From Candidatus Dormiibacterota bacterium (GTDB lineage: Bacteria > Chloroflexota > Dormibacteria > Dormibacterales > Dormibacteraceae), in contig PLJM01000011.1 of NCBI GenBank assembly GCA_003139695.1, positions 124,001-188,000 on the forward strand: a stretch of DNA of 64,000 bases, in the 5' to 3' direction. This document shows positions 54,066-63,366 of this stretch, one piece after another. The number at the start of each line of letters is the position of its first letter. Position 1 is the stretch's first letter. The notes beneath the pieces are model-generated. The model was not told the DNA's origin, made no database searches, and saw only the letters and a program-made list of their open reading frames with translations. Made by a program: the position numbers and the translations under genes.

Positions 54066-54680
54066 TTGACCGAACAACTCACCGAACGGCAGAACAAGAT
54101 CCTCGACTACATCCGCTACGTGACCAAGGTCCGAAGCTACCCCCCAAGCGTGCGTGAGATCGGCGAAGCGGTCGGCCTCAGTTCGAGCTCCACGGTCCAC
54201 AACCATCTGAACCAGCTGGAGCGCCGCGGCCTCATCAAGCGCGACCCCAGCAAGTCTCGCACCGTGCAGCTCGTCACCGACGCCCACGCGGACGCCCAGC
54301 GCCGCAACGCGGTTTCCATCCCTGTCATCGGCAACGTCGCCGCCGGCGCCCCCATCCTCGCCGAGCAGAACGTCGAGGAACACATGCTCCTCTCCTCAGA
54401 TATGGCCCAGGAAGGCAACTTCCTCCTACGCGTGAGGGGCGAAAGCATGATCAACGCGGGCATCCTCGACGGCGACCTCGTCCTGGTCAAGCCTCAGCAG
54501 GAAGCCACCAACGGCTCGATCGTCGTGGCCCTGGTTGATGGCGACGCGACCGTGAAGAGGTTCGAGCGCGGCAACGGCCACGTCAAGCTCATCGCCGAGA
54601 ACCCGGCCTATGAACCGATCGTGACCACCAACGTCAGCCTCGTGGGCGTCGTGCGCGGGGTGATCCGCCTCTTCCACTAG
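54066..54680 (+). CDS. lexA: LexA repressor
   Basis: The SOS repressor, 204 residues. An N-terminal winged helix (about 1-65; RSYPPSVREIGEAVGLSSSSTVHNHLNQLERRGLI) is followed by the self-cleaving S24 domain. The cleavage bond is Ala93-Gly94 (VAAGAP), the catalytic Ser127 lies in RGESMI and Lys164 in ATVKRF. TTG 54066 is the family-like start (MTEQLTERQNKILDYI). The promoter carries its own LexA box, and two nearby genes carry exact boxes. The end overlaps hflX convergently. Confidence 0.97.
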   Translation: MTEQLTERQNKILDYIRYVTKVRSYPPSVREIGEAVGLSSSSTVHNHLNQLERRGLIKRDPSKSRTVQLVTDAHADAQRRNAVSIPVIGNVAAGAPILAEQNVEEHMLLSSDMAQEGNFLLRVRGESMINAGILDGDLVLVKPQQEATNGSIVVALVDGDATVKRFERGNGHVKLIAENPAYEPIVTTNVSLVGVVRGVIRLFH

Positions 54681-55980
54681 AGGCAGAGCGTCCGGCAGTC
54701 GCGGCGTAGGCCTCGAATCGTTGCGCGGCATGGCGCGGCACCCAACCCCACGCCCGCGTGCCTCCTTCGACGTACTCGGTCCGCTCCACGCCCCCGACCT
54801 TTCGCAAAGCGGCGAGCACCGACTCCCCTCCATAGGGAACGAGAATCTCGAAGTCGACCATATCGCCGCGGCTTGACTTCTCGACTGCACCGAGCAATTC
54901 CTTCAAACCACTTCGCCTGGTTGCCGAGATGGCTACAGCGGCCGGGTATCGGCTGGTGACAGCCCCGATGGCTCGCCGCCTCGCCAAAGGCCCGAGCAGG
55001 TCCACCTTGTTCAGCACAACGACCCGCGGCTTGTCGGCCGCCCCGAGGTCACCCAACACCTTCTCTACCGTCGCTGCCTGGTCGAGCACTGTCGACGCGC
55101 TGACGTCCAGCACCTGGATGATCAGGTCGGCTTCGGTCACCTCCTCCAGAGTGGCCCGGAACGCGGCGACCAGGTCGGTGGGCAGCTTCTGGATGAACCC
55201 GACGGTGTCGGTCAGCAGCACCTCGCGCCCGGTCGGCAGAGCCAGGCGGCGTGTCGTCGGGTCCAGGGTGGCGAAAACGCGCTGCTCGGCCTGCACGTGC
55301 GCTCCCGTCAACGCGTTCAGCAGAGTCGACTTGCCCGCATTCGTGTAGCCGACAATCGCCGCCGTCTCCAGCTCGGCGCTCCGCCGGCCAGTGCGCTGCT
55401 GGTGGCGCTGGGAGCGGACCTGCTCGATCTCGCGCTCGAGGTCGCGCATCCGCTTACGAATCCGGCGCCGTTCCACCTCGATCTGCTGCTCGCCGGCGCC
55501 TCCTCTCGCCCCCACCCCGCCGCGCCGCCCGCCGACCTGACGGTCGTAGGCGTACGACCCGATCAGCCGGGGCAGCATGTGGTGAAGTCGAGCCGCCTCG
55601 ACCTGGAGGCGTCCCTCGTGGGTGCGCGCGTGCTGCGCGAAGATGTCCAGGATCACCTCCGTCCGATCCAGCACCCGCACCTTCAGCTCTCGCTCGAGGT
55701 TGCGCTGCTGGCGCGGGCTGAGGTCGTCGTTGCAGATGACCATGTCGAACGCGCCTTCCAGGCGCATCTCGCGCAGCTCTTCGACCTTGCCCATCCCGAT
55801 GAAGTGAGCGGGGTCCACCCCACTCCTTTTTTGTATATCGGTGCCCACGACCTCCGCTCCGGCGGTGCGCGTCAGGTCGGCGAGCTCGGTCATCTGGTCC
55901 CCCACCGCTTCCGCCGTCGTTCCCGGCAGCAGCACTCCGATGAGGTACGCCCTCTCGCGCGGGGTTCGGGTCGTGATCAG
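54634..55980 (-). CDS. hflX: GTPase HflX
   Basis: A ribosome-splitting/rescue GTPase of about 448 residues. The N-terminal HflX domain (IQKRSGVDPAHFIGMGKVEEL, NDDLSPRQQRNLERELKVRVLDRTEVILDIFAQHA) precedes a G domain with GYTNAGKSTLLN, DTVGF and NKVD. The family N-terminus ERAYLIGVLLPG lies upstream of the nearest standard start (GTG 55935). In frame the only candidate is CTG at 55980-55978, overlapping the aminotransferase TGA as CTGA. It overlaps lexA at the 3' end by 47 bp. Confidence 0.94.
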   Translation of the reverse strand: MITTRTPRERAYLIGVLLPGTTAEAVGDQMTELADLTRTAGAEVVGTDIQKRSGVDPAHFIGMGKVEELREMRLEGAFDMVICNDDLSPRQQRNLERELKVRVLDRTEVILDIFAQHARTHEGRLQVEAARLHHMLPRLIGSYAYDRQVGGRRGGVGARGGAGEQQIEVERRRIRKRMRDLEREIEQVRSQRHQQRTGRRSAELETAAIVGYTNAGKSTLLNALTGAHVQAEQRVFATLDPTTRRLALPTGREVLLTDTVGFIQKLPTDLVAAFRATLEEVTEADLIIQVLDVSASTVLDQAATVEKVLGDLGAADKPRVVVLNKVDLLGPLARRRAIGAVTSRYPAAVAISATRRSGLKELLGAVEKSSRGDMVDFEILVPYGGESVLAALRKVGGVERTEYVEGGTRAWGWVPRHAAQRFEAYAATAGRSASSGRGGSPRARRPRG

Positions 55981-57158
55981 AGCTTGAGCTTCCTAAAGCG
56001 CGTCATCGCCTCCTCGAGGCGGGCGTCAGGGGCAGTCACCGACAGCCTGAAATACCCCTCGCCATGTGCGCCAAAACCTACGCCCGGTGTGATGTTCACG
56101 CCCAGCTGGTCCAGGACATGGCCGGCAAACCCAATCGAGTCGTATCCCTCGGGGACCGGAGCCCATACATAGAAGGTCGCGCGTGGCGGTTTGATCGACC
56201 ATCCCAACGAGTTGAGCGTGTCGGCGACCAGACGGTGTCGCCGCGCATAGATCTCATTCGCCGCGTGAGTCTCTTCCTCTCCCCCATTCAGCGCTTCGAT
56301 CGCCGCCCACTGCACCGCCTGGAAGATCCCCGAATCGATGTTGGTCTTCAGCTGGCCGATGAGCCCGACGAGGTCGGCGCGGCCGCACACCCAGCCGATT
56401 CGCCAGCCCGTCATGTTGAAGGTCTTGGACAGCGAGTGGAACTCGAGCCCGACCTCCTTGGCGCCGTCGATCTCGAACAGGCTCAGCGGGCGGTAGCCGT
56501 CGAAACAGATCTCCGAATACGGGGCGTCGTGGCACAGCACGATGTCGTGCCGGCGGCAGAACTCGACGGCCCGCTCGAGGAACTCGCGGCCCGCGACCGC
56601 TGCAGTTGGATTGTTCGGATAGTTGAGCCACATCAATCTCGCGCGATCAGCAACCTCGTCCGGAATCGCGTCGAGATCGGGGAGCCAATGGTTGGCCGCG
56701 GTCAGCGGCATCACGTATGGGTCGCCGCCGGCCATGATCGCGCCGGTCGCGTACGGCGTGTAGCCGGGATCCGGGGCCAGCACGACGTCGCCTGGATCGA
56801 CGAGTGCCAGCGGCGCATGGCTGATTCCATCCTTCGAGCCGAGCGTCGGCAGGATCTCAGTGGCGGGGTCCAGGTTCACGTCGAAGCGCTGGCGGTACCA
56901 GCCCGCAATCGCTTCGCGAAGCTCGTTGAGGCCGAAGTAGGACGGGTACCTGTGGTTGGCGGGGTCCGCCGCTGCCTCTTGCAGCACGCTGACGATCCGG
57001 GCCGGAGTCGGCAGGTCGGGGTCGCCGATGCCGAGAGAAATCACGTCGACGCCCGCCTGCTTCTTCTGCTGGACCTTGCGATCGATCTCGGCGAACAGGT
57101 AAGGCGGAATGCGCCCAAGTCGCTGCGCGCCGGCGGCCCTATCCGAGGTTCGGCTCAA
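55977..57158 (-). CDS. dapL: LL-diaminopimelate aminotransferase-like enzyme (class I/II)
   Basis: A 393-residue PLP aminotransferase. RIPPYLFAEIDRKVQQKKQAGVDVISLGIGDPDLPTP is the DapL-type opening; NYPNNPTAA and the PLP-lysine motif SLSKTFNMTGWRIGW follow. DapL makes LL-diaminopimelate in one step for lysine and peptidoglycan and is common in Chloroflexota and other deep lineages. Other class I specificities are possible. It overlaps the end of miaA by 20 bp and hflX by 4 bp. Confidence 0.85.
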   Translation of the reverse strand: MSRTSDRAAGAQRLGRIPPYLFAEIDRKVQQKKQAGVDVISLGIGDPDLPTPARIVSVLQEAAADPANHRYPSYFGLNELREAIAGWYRQRFDVNLDPATEILPTLGSKDGISHAPLALVDPGDVVLAPDPGYTPYATGAIMAGGDPYVMPLTAANHWLPDLDAIPDEVADRARLMWLNYPNNPTAAVAGREFLERAVEFCRRHDIVLCHDAPYSEICFDGYRPLSLFEIDGAKEVGLEFHSLSKTFNMTGWRIGWVCGRADLVGLIGQLKTNIDSGIFQAVQWAAIEALNGGEEETHAANEIYARRHRLVADTLNSLGWSIKPPRATFYVWAPVPEGYDSIGFAGHVLDQLGVNITPGVGFGAHGEGYFRLSVTAPDARLEEAMTRFRKLKL

Positions 57159-58077
57159 ATCCGCTCTCCTTCAAGTAGTTGAGGATAGCGTTGGCGGGCA
57201 CAGGGGCATGCTCGGTCGCCGCGAACCACCTGACCCGTGCGTCACGTCTCCACCATCTCAATTGTCTTCGCGCATATTGCCGGTTGGATTGGGCCATGGC
57301 GACAGGGAGCTGGTCGAGGCTGATGTCCCCGCAGATGTATGCCAGTGCCTCCGCATACCCGATACCTGTAAGCACCGGCGCCGTGGACGGTACGCCGGCT
57401 TTCAGAGCGCTTTCGGTCTCGGCGACCAGCCCGCGCTCCACCTGCCGGCGGCTGCGATCCTCAAGACTCCGATCGATGACCTGTAGATCTGCCGTCAACC
57501 CGACACGAAACGGTGTCCACGCCGGTGCGGTCCGCTTCCGCAGGCGGCGCAGGGGAGGGCCTGCTGACTGCAGCACCTCGATGGCGCGGACAACGCGGAC
57601 CGGATTCTGAAGATCGACTCCAGGGTCGGGATCGATCGCGAGCAACATCTCGCTCAGCTCGCCGACGCCCATCTTGTTGAGCTCGGCCCGTAGAGCCGGA
57701 TTGGGGGGCACTCCAGTGAGGCTGAAACCGTCGCTGACAGCGTCGACGTACAACATCGTCCCGCCTTCGATGATCGGGACGAGCCCACGCGCCGCGATGT
57801 CGGCGATCGCCGCCTCAGCGCCGGATATGTACTCGCGTGCGTTGAACGAGGCGGCTGGATCGACGAAATCGATCATGTGATATCTGACGCGCCGCCTTTG
57901 TTCTGCCGAGGGCTTGTTGGTCGCGATGTCCAGCATCTGGTAGACCTGCCGCGAGTCCGCGACCACGATCTCGCCGCCAACCTCGAGCGCGAGCTCGAAA
58001 GCCAGCTGCGACTTGCCGATGCCGGTCGGGCCGACGATGACCGGAACATGTACACCGGCTGAACTGTTCGAGGTCAC
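57139..58077 (-). CDS. miaA: tRNA dimethylallyltransferase MiaA
   Basis: Adds the isopentenyl group to A37 of tRNAs reading U-initial codons. A 312-residue protein with the P-loop VGPTGIGKSQLAFELA, ADSRQVYQMLDIATNKPS, GTMLYVDAV and the C-terminal QSNRQYARRQLRWWRRDARVRWF. GTG 58077 is preferred; an ATG at 58107 would overlap the divergent gene. MiaB, which modifies the same base further, is encoded at the window end. Grouping with mutL and hflX resembles the enterobacterial mutL-miaA-hfq-hflX order, but no hfq is present. Confidence 0.94.
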   Translation of the reverse strand: MTSNSSAGVHVPVIVGPTGIGKSQLAFELALEVGGEIVVADSRQVYQMLDIATNKPSAEQRRRVRYHMIDFVDPAASFNAREYISGAEAAIADIAARGLVPIIEGGTMLYVDAVSDGFSLTGVPPNPALRAELNKMGVGELSEMLLAIDPDPGVDLQNPVRVVRAIEVLQSAGPPLRRLRKRTAPAWTPFRVGLTADLQVIDRSLEDRSRRQVERGLVAETESALKAGVPSTAPVLTGIGYAEALAYICGDISLDQLPVAMAQSNRQYARRQLRWWRRDARVRWFAATEHAPVPANAILNYLKESGFEPNLG

Positions 58078-58098
58078 TGGTCGAGAATAGGCACTCAC

Positions 58099-59277
58099 GT
58101 GAATCATCCGGCATCGCAGCCTGCGCGGCCACCACTCTGGCTCGCCGCGGCTGCGGTGGCTGCGGGCTGGGGCGCCGTCTACGACATCGGCCGCTGGATC
58201 GTCGCGTTCGTCACGTTTCCCGCCCACGAGGACGTCCGGATCTACTATGTCGCCGCCCAGGCAGGGCTTAGATACGGCTGGTCCACGATCTACGACATCC
58301 CCACCCTGCGTTCTCTCTCGTCGGGATTTGCGGGCGGCCAGACCAACATCGACTCCTCGGCAACCTACATCAGTCCACCTCTGATGGCGTGGCTCTTTGC
58401 TCCCCTGACAGCGTTTCCGGAGCCTGTGGCCTATGCCCTGTGGGCGGCGGTGTCCCTGGCGGCGCTGGTAGGGATGTGGCATACCTCGGCCCCCTACGCG
58501 GGGCTGGCCAGGTTCACTACTCTTCTGGTGGCCGTCGCCCTGTGGCCGGTGCTGGACGCGTTCTACCGAGGCCAGCCGGTGATCGTGCTGCTCGCCCTGG
58601 TGGCTGCCGCATGGTGGCTGACGGCGCACGACCGGCCGCTGGCGGCCGGCATAGCGCTCGCTTTCGCCACGGCTCTGAAACCCCAGGTCGTGTACCTCGT
58701 ACCGCTGGCGCTGCTCGTCAGCGGGCGCTATCGAGTCGTACTTGGCTGGGCGGCGGCCTGCGTTGTGCTCGCCATCGCTTCCATCGTGTCGCTCGGGCAA
58801 TCGGGACTCCAGACGTGGTGGCAGACGTTCCAGCTCGTCGAGAGCAATGCGGAGCACGCCTACTTCACTCTTGCCTACCTTTTCGGCTTCGGTCTCGTGA
58901 CGTACTCGTTGCTGGCGATCCTCGGCGTCGCCGCAATGGCCGTCGCATGGAAACGCAGGAGCGACGTGGACATCGTGTTCGCCACCGGCCTGCTCGGGTC
59001 GCTTGCGGTATCAGTGCACCTGCACCTCTACGACTACACCACGCTGGTCCTTGCCGCTTGGCTCGTGCTGCGCACATCGCCGCCCTTGTGGCACCGACTG
59101 TGGCTGCTCGTCGCGGTGGTCACGATGCAGGCGCTGGCCTTGGGCCTGCCCGCGCCTCAGCTCATCTGGGATGCGGGCTGGCTCGCGATTCTGGTCGTCA
59201 GTAGTTTCTTCGGAAGTGGCGCCTCAGCTCCTGCCACTCGACCAGCAATCGCGTCGGACGCCCGTGCGGGCACGTGA
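58099..59277 (+). CDS. GT87/DUF2029-type membrane glycosyltransferase
   Basis: A 392-residue protein with about nine hydrophobic helices. EDVRIYYVAAQAGLRYGWSTIYD near the N-terminus (acidic residue after helix 1), FYRGQPVIVLLALVAAAWWL, and ALKPQVVYLVPLALL are typical of polyprenyl-phosphate-mannose-type alpha-mannosyltransferases of actinobacteria. It probably uses a lipid-linked sugar on the outer side of the membrane. The acceptor is unknown. Its 3' end overlaps mutL by 80 bp, tail to tail. Confidence 0.75.
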   Translation: MNHPASQPARPPLWLAAAAVAAGWGAVYDIGRWIVAFVTFPAHEDVRIYYVAAQAGLRYGWSTIYDIPTLRSLSSGFAGGQTNIDSSATYISPPLMAWLFAPLTAFPEPVAYALWAAVSLAALVGMWHTSAPYAGLARFTTLLVAVALWPVLDAFYRGQPVIVLLALVAAAWWLTAHDRPLAAGIALAFATALKPQVVYLVPLALLVSGRYRVVLGWAAACVVLAIASIVSLGQSGLQTWWQTFQLVESNAEHAYFTLAYLFGFGLVTYSLLAILGVAAMAVAWKRRSDVDIVFATGLLGSLAVSVHLHLYDYTTLVLAAWLVLRTSPPLWHRLWLLVAVVTMQALALGLPAPQLIWDAGWLAILVVSSFFGSGASAPATRPAIASDARAGT

Positions 59278-60853
59278 CCGCGTCGACGGCCGACTCCAGA
59301 TCGACAAGCAGCCTTCGCTGTTCAGCCAAATCGAGGGTGTCTCCAAAGCGAACTGCGGAGTGGCACGCCAGGGCCGCGGCCGCTTTCTCCATCGCCCCTT
59401 CCCCACGGTTGTCGGCCAGGGCGGCGAGGGTCTCCTGGACGGCCGCGGTAGCTCGCCCCGCCGGCATTTCGACAGGTACGGCCGTGATCCGGAGGCTGCG
59501 TGGGCCGAACTCTTCGTACTCAAGCCCGAGATTGGCCAGGTCCGCGCGGTGGTCTGCGGCGGCGGCGATGAGGCGCGGCTCCACGTCGACGGCCTGCGGC
59601 ATGAGCAGCGGCTGAGTTATCCCGCGGCCGGTTCGCAGCCTTTCCAGCAGCCGGTTGTAGAGCACTCGCTCGTGAGCCGCGTGCTGGTCGATGAGCACAA
59701 GACCTTCGGGGCCCTCGGCCACCAGGTATCCCGGCCCGACCTGTCCGATCGGCCTGAGCACGTTCTCGGCGGCGCGGGCTCCGATCTCCGCGACAGCGAC
59801 CGAAGCCGCGGCCTCATGGAGGGTGAGCTGAGGCATCGGGTCGCGAGCCACCGTGGCGGGAATACCGGCGGTGGCGTGATATTGGTACGGCTGGCTGCCT
59901 CCTAGCGCCACGCGAACCGCGCGCTGCAGCGCCGAGAAAACGGCGCCCTCTTCACGAAACCGCACCTCTCGCTTGGCGGGATGGACGTTGACGTCAACCA
60001 GCTCCGGATCGATGCCGATGTCGATAACAGCGATCGGATGCCGGCCCCGTTCGAGCATCCCCTGGTAGCAATCTTCAAGCGCGTACAGCAGCGGCCGCGA
60101 GCTGATAGGACGTCCGTTGACCGCGAGCACGATTCCATCCCTGCTGCCTCGGCTCATCCTCGGCTGGCTCACCATCCCGGTCACGAGCGGCATCCCGATC
60201 ATCTCGAGCATCTCGGCGGCGACAGGCAGTCCGTGCACCGACCCGATGGCGCGCCGCCGGTCACCATCGCCGGCGCTGCTGACAGCGCTGCGCGCGTCGA
60301 TCGTCAGCTGAAATCGGACATGCGGATGGAGCAAGGCAAAGCTGCTCACGACATCCTTGATGGCGGCCACCTCGGTGTTATCGGACTTAAGAAATTTCAG
60401 CCGGGCCGGCACGTTGGCGAACAGGTCCTTGACCTCGAGCGTCAATCCGGGCAGCAGCGGGCCGGCGCCGTGCTCGACGACATTGCCCGCTCGCACCCGG
60501 ATACGCGCGCCTGCGCTGCTGCATTCGACATCCGACACCGACGCGATGCTCGCTAACGCTTCGCCGCGGAAGCCCAGCGTGGCGATGGCGTCGAGGTCGG
60601 ATAGATTCGTGACCTTGCTCGTGGCGTGACGCACGAATGCCATCTGCAGGTCCTCTGCGGAGATGCCGTCGCCGTCGTCGCTGACCCGGATCGAGATCTT
60701 GCCCGCACCGCGAACATCGATGGTTATGCGTCTCGCGTTGGCGTCCAGCGAATTCTCGACCAGCTCTTTGACGACCGATGCGGGCCGCTCGATCACCTCG
60801 CCCGCCGCGATGGCGTCGGCGATCTCCGGCGTCAGCAGGTGGATCATGCTCAC
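59198..60853 (-). CDS. mutL: DNA mismatch repair protein MutL
   Basis: A 551-residue GHKL ATPase. IAAGEVIERPASVVKELVENSLDA, DDGDGIS and LGFRGEALASI are the ATP-binding motifs. The C-terminal dimerisation/endonuclease region shows DQHAAHERVLYN, ACHSAVRFGD and CPHGRPT, which indicates a nuclease-type MutL; the last acidic position of the DQHA-x2-E-x4-E motif is Asn here. GTG 60853 overlaps the mutS stop (ATG 60847 is an alternative). It acts with MutS in post-replicative repair. Confidence 0.95.
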   Translation of the reverse strand: MSMIHLLTPEIADAIAAGEVIERPASVVKELVENSLDANARRITIDVRGAGKISIRVSDDGDGISAEDLQMAFVRHATSKVTNLSDLDAIATLGFRGEALASIASVSDVECSSAGARIRVRAGNVVEHGAGPLLPGLTLEVKDLFANVPARLKFLKSDNTEVAAIKDVVSSFALLHPHVRFQLTIDARSAVSSAGDGDRRRAIGSVHGLPVAAEMLEMIGMPLVTGMVSQPRMSRGSRDGIVLAVNGRPISSRPLLYALEDCYQGMLERGRHPIAVIDIGIDPELVDVNVHPAKREVRFREEGAVFSALQRAVRVALGGSQPYQYHATAGIPATVARDPMPQLTLHEAAASVAVAEIGARAAENVLRPIGQVGPGYLVAEGPEGLVLIDQHAAHERVLYNRLLERLRTGRGITQPLLMPQAVDVEPRLIAAAADHRADLANLGLEYEEFGPRSLRITAVPVEMPAGRATAAVQETLAALADNRGEGAMEKAAAALACHSAVRFGDTLDLAEQRRLLVDLESAVDAVTCPHGRPTRLLVEWQELRRHFRRNY

Positions 60854-63366
60854 TGGCTCAACCGCGCGCGCAGCTCATAGAGCTTTTGGAGCGCCTCGAG
60901 CGGGCTGAGCGAATCGGGCTCGATTTCCTCGAGCTCCTTGCGCAACGGGTCGGGTGCCAGCTCGATGGGCAGGCCCAGCTGCTGGTCCGGCGGTTCCAAC
61001 GGACGCTGCCTCTCCAGCTCGGCGAGGACCTGGCGAGCCCGCGCGATCACGCCCGATGGCAAGCCGGCCAGTGCCGCGACATGGATCCCGTACGAGCGGT
61101 CCGCACCACCCGGCACCACCCGGTGCAAGAACCGCACCGATTCACCCTCCTCCAGGACTTCGACGCGCTGGTTGCGGACGCGTGGCAGCGATTCCGAGAG
61201 CGCGGTCAGCTCGTGGTAGTGCGTGGCGAAAAGCGTGCGGCAGCCGAGCCGCGGCGAGTCGTGCAGGTGCTCGACCACCGACTGGGCGATCGACAAGCCG
61301 TCGTAGGTCGAGGTCCCCCTTCCCACCTCGTCCAGGATCACGAGCGAGGCGCGCGTGGCGTGGTTGAGGATGTAGGCCGTCTCCGTCATCTCGACCATGA
61401 ATGTGGACATGCCCGCAGTGATGTCGTCGTGTGCTCCAACGCGAGTGAAGATGCGATCTGCGAGTCCCACCACCGCGCGATCCGCGGGCACGAAGCTGCC
61501 GCACTGCGCAAGCAGCACGATGACGGCCGCTTGACGCAGGTAGGTGGACTTTCCTGCCATGTTCGGGCCGGTGAGGATCGTTATCTGCTCTGTGTCCGGA
61601 TCGAGCTCCAGGTCGTTCGCCACGAAGACTCCTGCCGGCAGGCTGTTCTCGACCAATGGGTGCCGGCCGCCCTTGATGCTGAGCCGCAGCCCAGCGTTCA
61701 CCTCCGGCCGCCGCCAATCGAGATCCGCCGCCGCGATGGCGAGACTCAGCAAGGCGTCCACCGAGCCGATCGCTTGCGCGGTGGCTCGCAACCCGACAGC
61801 CGACGCGGCCACCAGTGCGCCTAGCTGTCCAAGAATTTCGACTTCTCGCGCGACCAATCGCTCCTGCGCAGTGAGGACCACGGCTTCCTTCTCTTTCAGC
61901 TCAGGGGTCAGGTAGCGCTCGGCGCCCGTGAGCGTCTGTTTGCGGACGTAGTCGGATGGCAGCGGAGTCGCGTTCGCGTTGCTTATTTCGATGTAGTAGC
62001 CGAAGACCTTGTTGAAGCCGACTTTCAAGGAACGGATTCCGGTGCGGCTGCGCTCCGAAGCCTCGAGCCCGGCAATCCACTCCCTCGCGCTCCGCGACGC
62101 ATCCGCGATGCCGTCAAGCTCGCCGTCGTAGCCTGGCCGCACTGCTCCACCGGAGCGCGCGACAGCCGGCGGATCCTCCACAAGTGCGCGCGCGAGCTCG
62201 GCTGCGAGGTCGGGCGCGTCGGTGATCTCGGCCGCGAGCGAGCGCACCGCGAGGGCGTTGCATGCCGTGAGCGCCTCGTGGACGGCCGGGATCGCTTCGA
62301 GCGACCGGCGCAGCGCCACCAGCTCGCGAGCATTAGACCGGCCCTGCGCCGCTCGCGATACGAGACGCTCCAGGTCTCCAACCTCTTTCAGAGTCCGACC
62401 CAAGCTTTCACGGAGCGTCGGGGAAGATGCCAGCTCGTCGACGGCGCCAAGTCGGAGCTCGATCGACTCCGCGTCTCGCAGCGGCGCACCAAGCCACGAG
62501 CGCAGCTTGCGTGCCCCAATTGGCGTGCGCGTCCGATCGATCAGGTTGATCAGCGCCGGCAGCTCGAGGTTGCGCACCGTCGCCGGGTCGAGAGGCATCG
62601 TCGCGTCGGGCGAGTACGTGCGGACGCTAAGAGAGCCGGGCACGACCTGGTTCTGGTTCTGCTTCAGGTAATCGAGGATGACTCCCGCTGCTCCTAGCGC
62701 CAGCGGCGCGTCGTCTGCTCCGACCGATGCCGCGTAGGCGATGCCAAGAACGTCACGCAGGCGTTGCCGGCCGCGCACCGGGTCGAATTTGTACTCATCA
62801 ATCGCCGGCGGCGTGAGCAGCTCAGCGGGAGCCAGTCGCTCGAGCTCGGACGCGAGCCGATCTTGTGGCAGCTGGCAGAGCAGCATCTCGCCGGTAGACA
62901 CGTCGCATGCCGCCAACCCGGCGTCGGTGCCCTGAGTCCACGCAGCGACGAGGTAGTTGGGTCGCGCCGGATCGAGATACGCATCCTCCACGACAGTCCC
63001 CGGGGTCAGCACGCGTGTCACATCGCGTCGCACGATCCCCTTCTTTGTGGCGGCTTCCATCTGGTCGCAGATGACAACCTTGTGGCCGGCGCGTAGCAGC
63101 TTGCCGACGTAAACCTGCCACGCGTGATGAGGGACGCCGCACATCGGCGAGCGGCCACTCTTGCCCAGCGGCCGAGACGTGAGGGTGATGCCCATCACGG
63201 GGGCGGCGACCTCGGCGTCCTCGAAGAAGATCTCGTAGAAGTCGCCCATCCGGAATAGCAGAATTCCGTCCGGGTGCTGCTCTTTTACGTCCTGGTACTG
63301 GCGCATGGCCGGGGTCGAGGCACTCGCTGATGAGCTCACGGCTTCCATCCGCGCCCCTTGATTCAC
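60850..63366 (-). CDS. mutS: DNA mismatch repair protein MutS
   Basis: Recognises mismatches and signals to MutL. 838 residues. The mismatch-reading Phe-x-Glu motif is in LFRMGDFYEIFFEDA; the clamp/lever region contains RKQTLTGAERYLTPELKEKE; the ATPase has Walker A TGPNMAGKSTYLRQ, the ST-motif region FTRVGAHDDITAGMSTFMVEM and Walker B VILDEVGRGTSTYDG. GTG 63366 overlaps the miaB stop; ATG 63348 is an alternative. Together with mutL it forms an operon after miaB. Confidence 0.97.
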   Translation of the reverse strand: MNQGARMEAVSSSASASTPAMRQYQDVKEQHPDGILLFRMGDFYEIFFEDAEVAAPVMGITLTSRPLGKSGRSPMCGVPHHAWQVYVGKLLRAGHKVVICDQMEAATKKGIVRRDVTRVLTPGTVVEDAYLDPARPNYLVAAWTQGTDAGLAACDVSTGEMLLCQLPQDRLASELERLAPAELLTPPAIDEYKFDPVRGRQRLRDVLGIAYAASVGADDAPLALGAAGVILDYLKQNQNQVVPGSLSVRTYSPDATMPLDPATVRNLELPALINLIDRTRTPIGARKLRSWLGAPLRDAESIELRLGAVDELASSPTLRESLGRTLKEVGDLERLVSRAAQGRSNARELVALRRSLEAIPAVHEALTACNALAVRSLAAEITDAPDLAAELARALVEDPPAVARSGGAVRPGYDGELDGIADASRSAREWIAGLEASERSRTGIRSLKVGFNKVFGYYIEISNANATPLPSDYVRKQTLTGAERYLTPELKEKEAVVLTAQERLVAREVEILGQLGALVAASAVGLRATAQAIGSVDALLSLAIAAADLDWRRPEVNAGLRLSIKGGRHPLVENSLPAGVFVANDLELDPDTEQITILTGPNMAGKSTYLRQAAVIVLLAQCGSFVPADRAVVGLADRIFTRVGAHDDITAGMSTFMVEMTETAYILNHATRASLVILDEVGRGTSTYDGLSIAQSVVEHLHDSPRLGCRTLFATHYHELTALSESLPRVRNQRVEVLEEGESVRFLHRVVPGGADRSYGIHVAALAGLPSGVIARARQVLAELERQRPLEPPDQQLGLPIELAPDPLRKELEEIEPDSLSPLEALQKLYELRARLSQ

